From assembly GCF_005405225.1 (NCBI RefSeq), contig NZ_BJDQ01000003.1, positions 1-64,000 on the forward strand: a stretch of 64,000 nucleotides of DNA, in the 5' to 3' direction. The number at the start of each line of letters is the position of its first letter. Positions within the stretch are counted from its first letter, which is position 1. This document shows, one piece after another, positions 16,450 to 24,255 of the stretch. The DNA comes from Enterococcus dongliensis. GTDB lineage: Bacteria; Bacillota; Bacilli; Lactobacillales; Enterococcaceae. The position numbers were made by a program, and so were the translations under genes. The notes under the pieces are model-generated. The model saw only the letters and a list, made by a program, of their open reading frames with translations, was not told the origin of the DNA and ran no database searches.

Positions 16450-16926
16450 TTACAATTTTAGTTCCAACCATTTTTTATTTTTATTGATATTTTTTCTCAT
16501 GTATAAATCTTTTTGGCTATAATCTAATAATTTGTCCTTAGATAATAATACACCTTTTGAACGGATTCTTAATCGCATATTTTCAATAATATACATATAA
16601 TCACTTTTTTCTTTTGGTGGTTCGTTAGATAGTATGTCCTTTTTCACTTCTTCTTCACTTTTATTGAAAAACCTAGCTATTCTATGAACAGTTAATTTTA
16701 AGTTTTCTTCTACATCACTATTATCAATGCCAAAACACCGTATCAACACACGCATCATTTTGTCAAATGTTTCTAAATTATCAAAACTACCAAAGTCATA
16801 GTCTCTAAGTGTTCCTTCAATTTCTGCTTGTATAATTTCTTCAGGATAAGAAGGAAGTAATTGCTTTGCTAGAATAGGTAAAGAAACACTGTTACTTAAT
16901 AACTGGTCATCTGATATCACTTCCAT
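16450..16926 (-). CDS. Hypothetical 158-aa protein, partner of the Fic protein
   Basis: Soluble, acidic, helical protein; starts 2 nt after the Fic stop, with AAGAAGG before its ATG. It contains SEEEVKKDILSNEPPKEK and a basic C-terminus (KNINKNKKWLELKL). No known antitoxin family recognised. By position it could be the immunity or regulatory partner of the Fic protein. Confidence 0.6.
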   Translation of the reverse strand: MEVISDDQLLSNSVSLPILAKQLLPSYPEEIIQAEIEGTLRDYDFGSFDNLETFDKMMRVLIRCFGIDNSDVEENLKLTVHRIARFFNKSEEEVKKDILSNEPPKEKSDYMYIIENMRLRIRSKGVLLSKDKLLDYSQKDLYMRKNINKNKKWLELKL

Positions 16927-16928
16927 AA

Positions 16929-17570
16929 TTACACCTTCTTTAGAAAATATTTTTTCAAATAGGAAATGAATGATTGATATTCTCCTTTTTCATACCAGCT
17001 CTTCAGATATTCATACCATTTTTTTCCATTATCACTTGGTAAATACAACACACCTAAATTACTATTCATTAATAAATGGTTTGTTAGCAAATACGCTGAA
17101 CGTTTGTTGCCATCGTTGAAATATTGTTGCTTCATTAAAATAAGATACATATACAAAATAGAATCTACACTCAGTTTCACTTGATTAAACAGATGATTCA
17201 ATTCTGCCACTGATTCAGAATAACTTCTAACAGGGGGAATGTAAGATGAACCACTGATAGTTATTGTTTTTATTCTAATCTGTCCTTCTTCCATAGGATT
17301 ATAAAAAGTTCTATCCGTCAATGATTCATTGATATCTGAGTAAAAATCAATAGTGGGTTTTCCCGCTTCTTTTGCTAATATCATTTTCCAAGAAGCATAA
17401 ATATTAAGTAGAATAATTTTATCTTTACCAACCAGACTACTCACTTTACCATTACTTAATAACTCAGCAGTTTGAAATCGAGTAGCAATTTTCCCTTCAA
17501 GTAAAGATGTTCGATAAACCAAATCTACTTTATGTTGTTTAAAGTATTCAATGTATTTTTTCTGAACCAT
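16929..17570 (-). CDS. Fic-family protein with an altered active-site motif
   Basis: 213 residues. The Fic core motif HxFx(D/E)GN(G/K)R appears as QYFNDGNKRSA (from residue 149), with glutamine at the position of the catalytic histidine. The rest of the Fic fold is plausible, with the upstream FNQVKLSVDSILYMYLILMK helix and the downstream helix pair. Normal Fic proteins transfer AMP or other groups to proteins; loss of the histidine should impair this. Start ATG 17570 has AAAGGAGG 9 nt upstream. First gene of a two-gene operon that resembles a toxin-antitoxin or defence module. Confidence 0.7.
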   Translation of the reverse strand: MVQKKYIEYFKQHKVDLVYRTSLLEGKIATRFQTAELLSNGKVSSLVGKDKIILLNIYASWKMILAKEAGKPTIDFYSDINESLTDRTFYNPMEEGQIRIKTITISGSSYIPPVRSYSESVAELNHLFNQVKLSVDSILYMYLILMKQQYFNDGNKRSAYLLTNHLLMNSNLGVLYLPSDNGKKWYEYLKSWYEKGEYQSFISYLKKYFLKKV

Positions 17571-17804
17571 GTATTTCATCCTCCTTTCTAAAAGCAATCT
17601 CACTTACCTTCATTATCTTCTATTAATCTTCATATAAAATTGCAAGCTACTTTCTCAGTATCACTCAATTTTCTTCAAGTTTTACTTTATCTATTTTTTT
17701 TGTCCTGAAAGCTTTCCAATACAACATGACCTTACCATCATCTAGAACTGAAGTAAAGTCTTTGATTTATCAACATTTTAGTTGCTTATTCTCATTTCTA
17801 TATA

Positions 17805-17900
17805 CAAAAAACACCTTAAATTGAACAAGAAGTGGATAATTCCCCACAAAAAAATTTTATTGAAGTCTGAGAGGTGTTTTTTGAAAAATAGTGCTTTAAA
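17805..17900 (-). ncRNA. Predicted small RNA C
   Basis: Minus-strand promoter TTGACA (17930-17935), 17 bp, TTACAT (17907-17912), weaker -10 than A and B. Transcript has AACACCTCTCAGA, inner hairpin GTGG-GGAATTAT-CCAC and ends AAGGTGTTTTTT. ATCAACG follows the -10 as in copy A. Confidence 0.55.
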
Positions 17901-18010
17901 ACGTTGATGTAACAGCAATCTATTAATTTTGTCAACAAGTATAAAACCCTTGATAAATAAGGCTTTTTTAAGGGTTATTTTTTAAGTGGTTTTTGATGAT
18001 AATTTTGAGA
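17805..18010 (-). repeat. Small-RNA cassette, copy C
   Basis: Same orientation as copy B, shares its 3' half and the upstream AACCCTT/AAGGGTT-type hairpin. Located behind the two-gene unit 18045-19362. The remaining part of 17571-18044 holds a TTTGATTTATCAACATTTTA motif at 17761-17780. Confidence 0.75.
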
Positions 18011-18025
18011 TAATTTTTGAATAAA

Positions 18026-18054
18026 AAAAGAGATATGAATTTATTCATATCTCT
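18026..18054 (-). terminator. Terminator overlapping the end of the 81-aa gene
   Basis: AGAGATATGAAT pairs with ATTCATATCTCT; minus-strand T run of seven follows. Confidence 0.7.
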
Positions 18055-18290
18055 TCTAATAATTCTGTATTCATTTTATTCATGTGCATATTCCACAATT
18101 TAATCACTAAATCCTCGGAAAATATCAATTTTTCCTGCTGCTTATCAGATAGTTTTTCAAATTGACTATATAATTCATTTGCCAATTTATTTAAAACAAT
18201 CTTAGGAATGGTTACATTGGCTCTCATAAACGTTCGCTTTACTTTATTTTGCACATATTTCTTCTTATCTAAATTATTCATCCGCATCAT
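18045..18290 (-). CDS. Hypothetical 81-aa protein
   Basis: Charged, helical small protein (NNLDKKKYVQNKVKRTFMRA ... EKLSDKQQEKLIF). It overlaps the end of the membrane-anchored gene by 17 nt; no clear Shine-Dalgarno, so translational coupling is likely and the start could be any of the three clustered ATG codons (18290, 18287, 18281). Function unknown. Confidence 0.5.
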   Translation of the reverse strand: MMRMNNLDKKKYVQNKVKRTFMRANVTIPKIVLNKLANELYSQFEKLSDKQQEKLIFSEDLVIKLWNMHMNKMNTELLEEI

Positions 18291-19362
18291 CTGTTGTGAT
18301 TTCCAACCATTGACCTAAGGTATCATTTATACGAAAAGTAAATAGAGCATTTTCAATTTTTCCTAACTTTTTAATCTTTTTATCAAAGAATATCAAATCA
18401 GATTCTTTTTCATACTTTTCTTTGTCATCAATAATTTGTTGATTCCATTCTGATATATCTTCTCCTAAAGCTTCCTTTTCATTCTCAGAAACGCTATATG
18501 TTCGCATATATAAGCTCATTGGACTGTATGTTGGTAAGCCAAAATCTTCTGGAACTACATACCCTGTTCTTCTGAAATCATAATTGCCTCTAGCAAAATA
18601 TCCTTTTTTTAACTTTTCAGAATATTGACCTTCAAAAGGTGTTGCATTTAAAATTTCTACTTTTCTTGGAACATTTCCTCTCACTTTTGTTACTAAATAG
18701 GTAAAATCTTTTGGTGATAATTCATTCGTGATTAAGCTTGAAACATATTCACTGATGGTTGAATACCCACCTTTAACTGATTTTTCATTATAACCTGTAT
18801 AATCCAATTCAGAAGTAAAATCGCGTGAAAAGAAACACTTTTCCTTTGCAAACTTTTCATAATTATCAATATCATGTTTTTTCATATAATTTTTAGGAAT
18901 TGCTATCCAATAATAATTTTCATCTTCAAACTTATCAGCTAACAATTCTTGAAATCTATAGGGGTTATAGGAATATTGACCATCTCCTGTATTAACGAAC
19001 TTCATGATTTCTGGTCGAACAGCTTCTTTTAAATCAACAGTATATTGAACTTTATCTTTTGAATCTAATGCTAGTTTAGTCAACTCATCATTTTGAGAAT
19101 TATAGAGATAATACTCCATTTTTTGTCGTTTATTATCATCAATATACTCTTTGTTGAACTTAAATGTCATCACTAATTGACCATCTTCATCTGAATAAGT
19201 TTTACCTACTGCAGAAAACGGTCTTAAATCTTTTGTTTCTTCAATTGTTAGCTCTCTTTTCAACTCTTTTTGTTTCTGAACATAGGTGTAAACTCCCCAA
19301 CTAGAAATTAGAATTGCTCCTATTATTCCTATACCAATCTTTGCACGTTTACTTAGTCCCAC
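18274..19362 (-). CDS. Membrane-anchored 362-aa protein, function unknown
   Basis: N-terminal transmembrane anchor at about residues 9-27 (IGIGIIGAILISSWGVYTYV), then a long hydrophilic domain predicted outside the membrane, rich in aromatic and acidic residues. No lipobox and no motif I recognise. GTG start with AAGGA 8 nt upstream. In an operon with the 81-aa gene and followed by a small-RNA cassette. It could be a surface or adhesion-like factor of the element, but this is only a guess from topology. Confidence 0.6.
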   Translation of the reverse strand: MGLSKRAKIGIGIIGAILISSWGVYTYVQKQKELKRELTIEETKDLRPFSAVGKTYSDEDGQLVMTFKFNKEYIDDNKRQKMEYYLYNSQNDELTKLALDSKDKVQYTVDLKEAVRPEIMKFVNTGDGQYSYNPYRFQELLADKFEDENYYWIAIPKNYMKKHDIDNYEKFAKEKCFFSRDFTSELDYTGYNEKSVKGGYSTISEYVSSLITNELSPKDFTYLVTKVRGNVPRKVEILNATPFEGQYSEKLKKGYFARGNYDFRRTGYVVPEDFGLPTYSPMSLYMRTYSVSENEKEALGEDISEWNQQIIDDKEKYEKESDLIFFDKKIKKLGKIENALFTFRINDTLGQWLEITTDDADE

Positions 19363-19392
19363 AAAACCAATCCTTTCTCACTCTCATTCGAT

Positions 19393-19522
19393 GCAATAAA
19401 TCAACGTTTTTTCTGCACAAAAATAAGACCACTGAATCAACTTCTGAAATGTTGATACAATCGTCTTTTTTATGTAAATTATTTTTTTAATTTGGTATCG
19501 GTAAAAAACGTTGATTTATTGC
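19393..19522. repeat. Perfect 20-bp inverted repeats between membrane protein and resolvase genes
   Basis: GCAATAAATCAACGTTTTTT at 19393-19412 and its exact reverse complement at 19503-19522, 90 bp apart. Between them lie ATCAAC and GTTGAT half sites (about 19434-19455). The region is next to the serine resolvase and upstream of the GTG-started membrane protein, so it may be a res-type site or an operator. Confidence 0.7.
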
Positions 19523-19581
19523 CGGTTAATTACCAACTTATACTACTAAATTCTATCGTTTGTCCATTGAAATGACAAGTC

Positions 19582-20151
19582 TCATTTTCTGGACAAGCCT
19601 GCTTTTTTAGCAATGTTATAAACAGTTTTTTCGGATACTCCACATTTTACTGCAATTTCTTTCAAAGATAGCTGATTTTCTTGATACAAAACAATAATTC
19701 TTTTGCGTTTATTTTTCTTAATCGGTGGTCTACCCAACTGTTTATCCGAGTTAGCTAACGCTTCTTTTGTTCGTAAACTAATACTTTCTGCTTCAAATTC
19801 TGCTATACCTGCTAAAACGGTGAAGAATAGTCGTCCGCTCGCTGTTCTGGTATCAATGGATTCTTGAATACTTTTCAGATATATCTCTTTCTCATTCAGT
19901 TCAGACATAAGATTTACCAATTGCCTAGATGACCTGCTTAACCGAGCTAAATTATAAATTAGTAAGGTATCTCCTTTTTCTAAACGTTTCAATGCTTTGT
20001 CAAGTTCTGTTCGATGTTCCTTTCTTCCACTAATCTGCTCAGAAAATAATTCATCAGGTTCAAACTTTTCCAATGCCTTTCTCTGCACTTCTAGTCCTAA
20101 GTCCTGCGTATTTTTGCTAGTGCGAATATAGCCAATCGTTTTATTTTTCAT
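19582..20151 (-). CDS. Serine recombinase (plasmid resolvase type)
   Basis: 189 residues. N-terminal catalytic domain begins MKNKTIGYIRTSKNTQD with the nucleophile Ser12, followed by YNLARLSRSSRQL, the typical arginine-rich R-x-S-R block. C-terminal helix-turn-helix LSLKEIAVKCGVSEKTVY. Size and order match resolvase/invertases that separate plasmid multimers. AAGGAGG precedes the ATG. Its likely target lies in the 19.39-19.52 kb inverted-repeat region. Supports the view that the element has a plasmid-like circular form. Confidence 0.85.
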   Translation of the reverse strand: MKNKTIGYIRTSKNTQDLGLEVQRKALEKFEPDELFSEQISGRKEHRTELDKALKRLEKGDTLLIYNLARLSRSSRQLVNLMSELNEKEIYLKSIQESIDTRTASGRLFFTVLAGIAEFEAESISLRTKEALANSDKQLGRPPIKKNKRKRIIVLYQENQLSLKEIAVKCGVSEKTVYNIAKKAGLSRK

Positions 20152-20493
20152 TCGAGGTTTCCTCCTTTCTTTTCCTTAGTTTAATAATTTATTTTTAAAT
20201 ACAAAAATACCCTGACTAGTGGGAAATAGACAGGGTAAATGAAAAAACATTTAAAACCATAGAGGCGATTCAAATGGTTCTCGTCAAGGTAGTTTTATTA
20301 TCACATAAAAAATAACAATTGTCTAGTAAATAAATCATCACTTTACTTTTCTATTATTTCTTATTTTTTTAAACGAAAAAACACATAAGAACTTATGTAT
20401 CAACATTTATAACGTATTAAAAAATTTATATCAACTCCATTATATGCTATAATAACATATGTATTAAAAAACAAAAAGGAGGAATTTTTATCA
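20152..20493. promoter_or_regulatory. Intergenic region with hairpin, TATCAAC motif and promoter of the 226-aa gene
   Basis: TACCCTG (20208-20214) pairs with CAGGGTA (20231-20237). TATGTATCAACATTTATAACG starts at 20394 (motif quoted in part: TATCAACATTTAT). A promoter for the plus-strand gene reads TTTATA (20425-20430), 17 bp, TATAAT (20448-20453). Confidence 0.5.
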
Positions 20494-21174
20494 ATGACAA
20501 ATGGAACAAGTCAAGGACTATTCATAGTCGTTGCAATTATAATATTCGGTATTTTTATATTTATAAGTTATTTACTTTTTATGGATAATTTAAAACCTAG
20601 TCTGTCAGGAATATTTACAGATGGTTTAGAACAATCTGTAAATAGTTTAGATAATTACGATGGAAAAAATCACATTGGAAATGAATTAACCATCACTAGA
20701 GGATATGTTTCTAATTATTTACATGACAAAGGTACTCCAATTAGTGGTGAGAACTCTGTCTATTTAAAAAATAAAGACTTAAACATCATTGAGTTAACTT
20801 CTGAAGAAGCAAGTGAAAAATGGAATTATTCAGTAAATAGCAATACTATTACTATCAAAGGTATTGGAGTGCTTTATAAAAATGTTTATAGTAAATCTTT
20901 AGAAAAATATTTAGATGAAGAAACACAAAATGCAACTTTCACTCAAAAAATAACTGGTGATATTACAAACTTCACAAGTACTAATAAATTTATAGACCGT
21001 AAGTCAATAAAAAATAATCGTTCAGAAGATGCTGCTGGGCTGCATAATTCTTCAGGCTACTCTATCCAACTAGATAAAGAATATACTTTCACACAAACTT
21101 TAACTAATAATTATAGTGGTAAAGTAACTCAAGAAACTTACAAGTTTAAGTTTATAATTAATGATAATAAATAA
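20494..21174 (+). CDS. 226-aa single-helix exported protein, pilin-like layout
   Basis: Short N-terminus (MTNGTSQGLF), one long hydrophobic helix (about 10-30) and an amphipathic continuation LKPSLSGIF, then about 170 residues rich in Ser, Thr and Asn that would lie outside the cell. N-terminus is paralogous to the 60-aa protein at 9348-9530. No prepilin peptidase site, lipobox or sortase motif. AAGGAGG is 12 nt before the ATG, a wide spacing. The gene is followed by remnants of a possible second gene and a terminator. Function unknown; a surface or contact role is an inference from topology. Confidence 0.65.
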   Translation: MTNGTSQGLFIVVAIIIFGIFIFISYLLFMDNLKPSLSGIFTDGLEQSVNSLDNYDGKNHIGNELTITRGYVSNYLHDKGTPISGENSVYLKNKDLNIIELTSEEASEKWNYSVNSNTITIKGIGVLYKNVYSKSLEKYLDEETQNATFTQKITGDITNFTSTNKFIDRKSIKNNRSEDAAGLHNSSGYSIQLDKEYTFTQTLTNNYSGKVTQETYKFKFIINDNK

Positions 21175-21195
21175 TTATAGGAGGTTTTATACTTC

Positions 21196-21491
21196 ATGAA
21201 GTCATTCGTTTTAATGTTATGGGTATATTAAACGCTCAGGAATATGAATCTATAAAACCTGATACTTATACCATCAGCTCATCAGCCACTCATTTATAAA
21301 TATGAAAAAGAATCTAGTTTATAAAATACTTATCAAAATATATTCTATGTTAAATACATTCAAAAATTGATAAAGTCATTCGTGGAGATGTTGAAATGAG
21401 TGATGGTTCCACTGCAACTAACACTTCTGGAATACACCCAAAAGCTATTAAATTGGCTAATGGTAGTTGGTATGATGGGTCTAATGCCTAA
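21196..21491 (+). pseudogene. Decayed gene behind the 226-aa gene
   Basis: TAGGAGG precedes an ATG at 21196 but the frame closes after 11 codons (MKSFVLMLWVY). Other frames give RFNVMGILNAQEYESIKPDT and, up to the stop at 21489-21491, VIRGDVEMSDGSTATNTSGI then HPKAIKLANGSWYDGSNA. These protein-like pieces in different frames suggest frameshifts or an internal deletion in a former gene of the same operon. Confidence 0.5.
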
Positions 21492-21517
21492 TTAATCTTA
21501 TAAAACAGAAAAATCAT

Positions 21518-21558
21518 GAGACAATAATCAAAAAAATGAGTTATTGTCTCCTTTTTTT
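21518..21558 (+). terminator. Terminator of the 226-aa operon
   Basis: GAGACAATAA (21518-21527) pairs with TTATTGTCTC (21541-21550), followed by C and seven T. Confidence 0.8.
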
Positions 21559-21707
21559 ATTTTAAAATTTTATAAAAACCACGTTTTATACCACTGTATA
21601 TATAATTTAATGATGTATTTATCTTTTTTTGTCAACAAATCTTTACATGTCATTCAAATTTCCATCTGTAATTTATCGATGCTATAATGAAGGGGTGATG
21701 TAGGTGT

Positions 21708-22052
21708 GGGATACTTTTAATATTAGGATACTTTCAAGGGATAGTTTCGAGAATTAATAGCTTTTTTTAATGATGTAAAAACCCTGCATAAACCCTACAT
21801 TCTTAGCTAATCATACCCTACACAATCCCTACATTAACCCTACATAAGTATTTTTTTCAAGAAGTTAGATGATAACAAAATGAGAACTTTTGTGAGAACT
21901 TTTTTAAAACTACAGGAATTCTGAGGGTATTTTTGAAAAATCCCAATGGAAACCTCCGTAAAATTTTCAAAATAGCTGCCCCATTAAAATTTCACAAAAT
22001 TTCAAACTACTAACACCCCTATTTAGAAAGGGATAGTTTAGAGGGGATACTT
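21708..22052 (+). repeat. GGGATACTT-type motif cluster, left group
   Basis: GGGATACTTTTA (21708), AGGATACTTTC (21725), GGGATAGTTT (21738), GGGATAGTTT (22030) and GGGATACTT (22044), all in one orientation. The same motif forms inverted pairs at 24113-24221 beside the short tyrosine recombinase. Confidence 0.6.
21782..21844 (+). repeat. Iteron array, five CCCTACA units phased at 11 bp
   Basis: CCCTRCA begins at 21782, 21793, 21816, 21827 and 21838: spacings 11, 23, 11, 11. The consensus unit is AACCCTACATT. Helically phased repeats upstream of a winged-helix protein gene are typical of a plasmid initiator or autoregulator binding region. Confidence 0.7.
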
Positions 22053-22126
22053 ATGAGAGTAAATATTTAATTCTAATAATAAGCAAAATAAAAAATATAT
22101 ATACAAAATTATAGGAGGGAGTGAAA

Positions 22127-23044
22127 TTGAACACACTAAGTGTAAACAAAAGAGCAATAGATTCTGATGAATTATTTCAACTAATAAATTGTTCAAATGG
22201 CATATATGAATCCACACTAATAAAGCTACTTCAATGTAATCGTATTAGTTTAGAAAGTCGGTTACAAACACTTGAAAACAACAAAATGATTACTAAACAA
22301 AAGTTAGGAAAATATTTTTACTATACTAATAGCTTTGAATCTAATAATTTACAACTATTAGATATACAAGCAGACGTTATTCAGAAATTAATCAAATATG
22401 CTATTTTTATGGATAATATTCAACTTATTACTAATCACAATAAACAAAAAGAATTACTTATTTCTTGCCATTCATCAGGAAGAACAAATTTTTCGACTAA
22501 CGAACAGTTAAAACAACAAGCAAATACACTATATAATCAATTAGCTTCTACTGAAAAAAAGGAAATATTTTTAGAGTTTGTTAAAAATGAACTTACTAAA
22601 TTCCCAATGAAAATTTCTGCTATTACCAATAAAGTAAACATTGATTATCATACAAGTTCTTTAGATACTATTGAAATTTTAGCTATTCCTAATGCTGAAT
22701 ACTTACCTATTATTGAAGCAAGACTAGATGATTTTTCATATAAAAAACTTGAAAAAAATACTCAATTTATTCGTGATGACATTTTAGTCTATATAAAATC
22801 TTTAAATAGATTTTATTATTTTGATAAAAACCAGAATAGACAGTATGAAACTAAAAAAATTGACTCGATTATGGATTTCTATTATGTGTTAAGTAAGTAT
22901 TCAAAATCTAAAAACTCTTTCTATTTTTCCTTAGATAAAAATGATTTTAACGCTGCACATTATCTTTACTATAAAAGTGATTCAAACAGGCAAAAATATA
23001 ATACTGTTCAGATAAAAAGAAACAAACAAAAAGCACACTCTTAA
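22127..23044 (+). CDS. Winged-helix protein, candidate iteron-binding initiator or regulator
   Basis: 305 residues. N-terminal winged-helix-like block (residues about 8-70: SDELFQLINCSNG, ESTLIKLLQCNRISLESRLQ, LENNKMITKQKLGKYFYYTN). The rest has no motif I recognise. TTG start at 22127 has AGGAGG 8 nt upstream, better than the GTG at 22121 that nearly touches it. It lies behind the 11-bp iterons and the GGGATACTT cluster, so it may bind one of them. Could be a second replication initiator or a transcription regulator. Confidence 0.55.
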   Translation: MNTLSVNKRAIDSDELFQLINCSNGIYESTLIKLLQCNRISLESRLQTLENNKMITKQKLGKYFYYTNSFESNNLQLLDIQADVIQKLIKYAIFMDNIQLITNHNKQKELLISCHSSGRTNFSTNEQLKQQANTLYNQLASTEKKEIFLEFVKNELTKFPMKISAITNKVNIDYHTSSLDTIEILAIPNAEYLPIIEARLDDFSYKKLEKNTQFIRDDILVYIKSLNRFYYFDKNQNRQYETKKIDSIMDFYYVLSKYSKSKNSFYFSLDKNDFNAAHYLYYKSDSNRQKYNTVQIKRNKQKAHS

Positions 23045-23060
23045 TTGACTGTGCTTTTTA
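23028..23060. terminator. Shared terminator of convergent genes
   Basis: AAAAGCACA (23029-23037) pairs with TGTGCTTTT (23050-23058), overlapping the end of the winged-helix gene and serving the DUF1304 gene on the other strand. Confidence 0.65.
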
Positions 23061-23065
23061 TTTGC

Positions 23066-23425
23066 TTAAAAGAATGTTGAAATAAGTGCTAAAATAGCTA
23101 AACCGCCTTGGGTTAGAATAATTTTTTTATCACTTGTAAAACTGCCATATAATGCCACTAAAATAATATAAATTAATAATAATCGGCTAATTTCAATTGA
23201 ATTACTTGAAAGAAAAACACTATATAATAACCCAATACCAATCAAACCATTATAAATACCCTGATTTTTAAAAAGTGTGTTTAAAGCTTTGCCTTTTAAC
23301 TCTTCTTTTGTCATGTTAAATACTCGACTTGTAGCGTCTGAAGTTGTAGCAAACGTTTCTAAATATAGGATATAGAAAAATTCCAAAGCTACTAAAACAA
23401 TCAATACTGTTGATAAAATTGACAT
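23066..23425 (-). CDS. DUF1304 family membrane protein
   Basis: 119 residues, four transmembrane helices, with the family pattern ALEFFYILYLE near the start and FKNQGIYNGLIGIGLLYS in the middle. DUF1304 proteins are small integral membrane proteins of unknown function, usually chromosomal; here it is cargo or a relict in the element. AAGGAG precedes the ATG. Single-gene unit. Confidence 0.75.
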   Translation of the reverse strand: MSILSTVLIVLVALEFFYILYLETFATTSDATSRVFNMTKEELKGKALNTLFKNQGIYNGLIGIGLLYSVFLSSNSIEISRLLLIYIILVALYGSFTSDKKIILTQGGLAILALISTFF

Positions 23426-23513
23426 TTTTTCTCCTTTCTTAACGATTTATTTTTATTACTATCAAATTATATGTTATTTTAAGTGAGTTGTAAAATATCT
23501 TGTAACCACCAAT

Positions 23514-24086
23514 TTAATCTAAAGGATTAAACTTGTCTAAACTTGCTCGAATTTCTTCCTCTTCTAAACCAATATATCTAATAGTTATTGCTTGACTAGA
23601 ATGATTCAAAATCTTCATTAATGTGGGAATATCCTTGAATTGGCGATAGTATTTATAACCAAATGTCTTCCGCATCGTGTGTGTGCCAATATAATCTAAT
23701 TCAAGGATAGTTGCGACTCTTTGCAAGACTTTATAGTATTGATGGGTTCCTAACGGTTTAGAATGGTCAGAAGGTCTATAAAATAACCAATTAGATTGTC
23801 CATCATGATAAGAATTTAAATAATCAATTATTAAACTAGTCAAATTGGATAGATTTAATTCTCTTTGTTTATTTGTCTTTTTCTCGACAATGACTGTAGT
23901 AGTCTTATTTTGAACATCAGACACTTTTAAATTCAAAATATCAGAAATTCGTAAACCTGTATAAATACCAATGACAAAAATCAGATGGTCTCTTTTTCCA
24001 TGTTTTCCTTTTTTCAATTCCGTTAAAAAATCTAACATCACTTGTTTATCTTTTATAGGTTTTACATTAATAATATTTCGTGTCAT
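23514..24086 (-). CDS. Short tyrosine recombinase
   Basis: 190 residues, phage-integrase catalytic domain: first arginine in YTGLRISDILNLK, HTMRKTFG (HxxR), then LMKILNHSSQAITIRYIGL with the distal H and nucleophilic Tyr. It lacks the usual arm-binding N-terminal domain, so it resembles the short recombinases on lactic-acid-bacterial plasmids rather than an integrase. AGGAGG precedes the ATG. Inverted GGGATACT motifs in its upstream region (24113-24221) are the likely binding or crossover sites (inference). Confidence 0.8.
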   Translation of the reverse strand: MTRNIINVKPIKDKQVMLDFLTELKKGKHGKRDHLIFVIGIYTGLRISDILNLKVSDVQNKTTTVIVEKKTNKQRELNLSNLTSLIIDYLNSYHDGQSNWLFYRPSDHSKPLGTHQYYKVLQRVATILELDYIGTHTMRKTFGYKYYRQFKDIPTLMKILNHSSQAITIRYIGLEEEEIRASLDKFNPLD

Positions 24087-24112
24087 TTTACCTCCTCCTA
24101 TGCTGTTTTAAA

Positions 24113-24221
24113 GGGATACTTTTACATTGAATAATAGTTAAAGTATCCTTTTCATCTTTGTGGTCTGTTTCGATGTTGATAAATCAACATCTTCAAGGGA
24201 TACTAATTACAAAAGTATCCC
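24113..24221. repeat. Inverted GGGATACT pairs and a perfect palindrome upstream of the short recombinase
   Basis: GGGATACT at 24113 with AAAGTATCC at 24140-24148, and GGGATACT at 24197 with AAGTATCCC at 24213-24221. Between the pairs lies GATGTTGATAAATCAACATC (24172-24191), a perfect palindrome of the TATCAAC-type motif. Confidence 0.65.
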
Positions 24222-24255
24222 TTACACGGACCTTTATAGCATCATAATTTGGAGG

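Noticed and set aside
21782-21844. CRISPR-like short repeats near 21.8 kb
   Set aside because: Units are 11 bp without spacers, so they are phased protein-binding sites.
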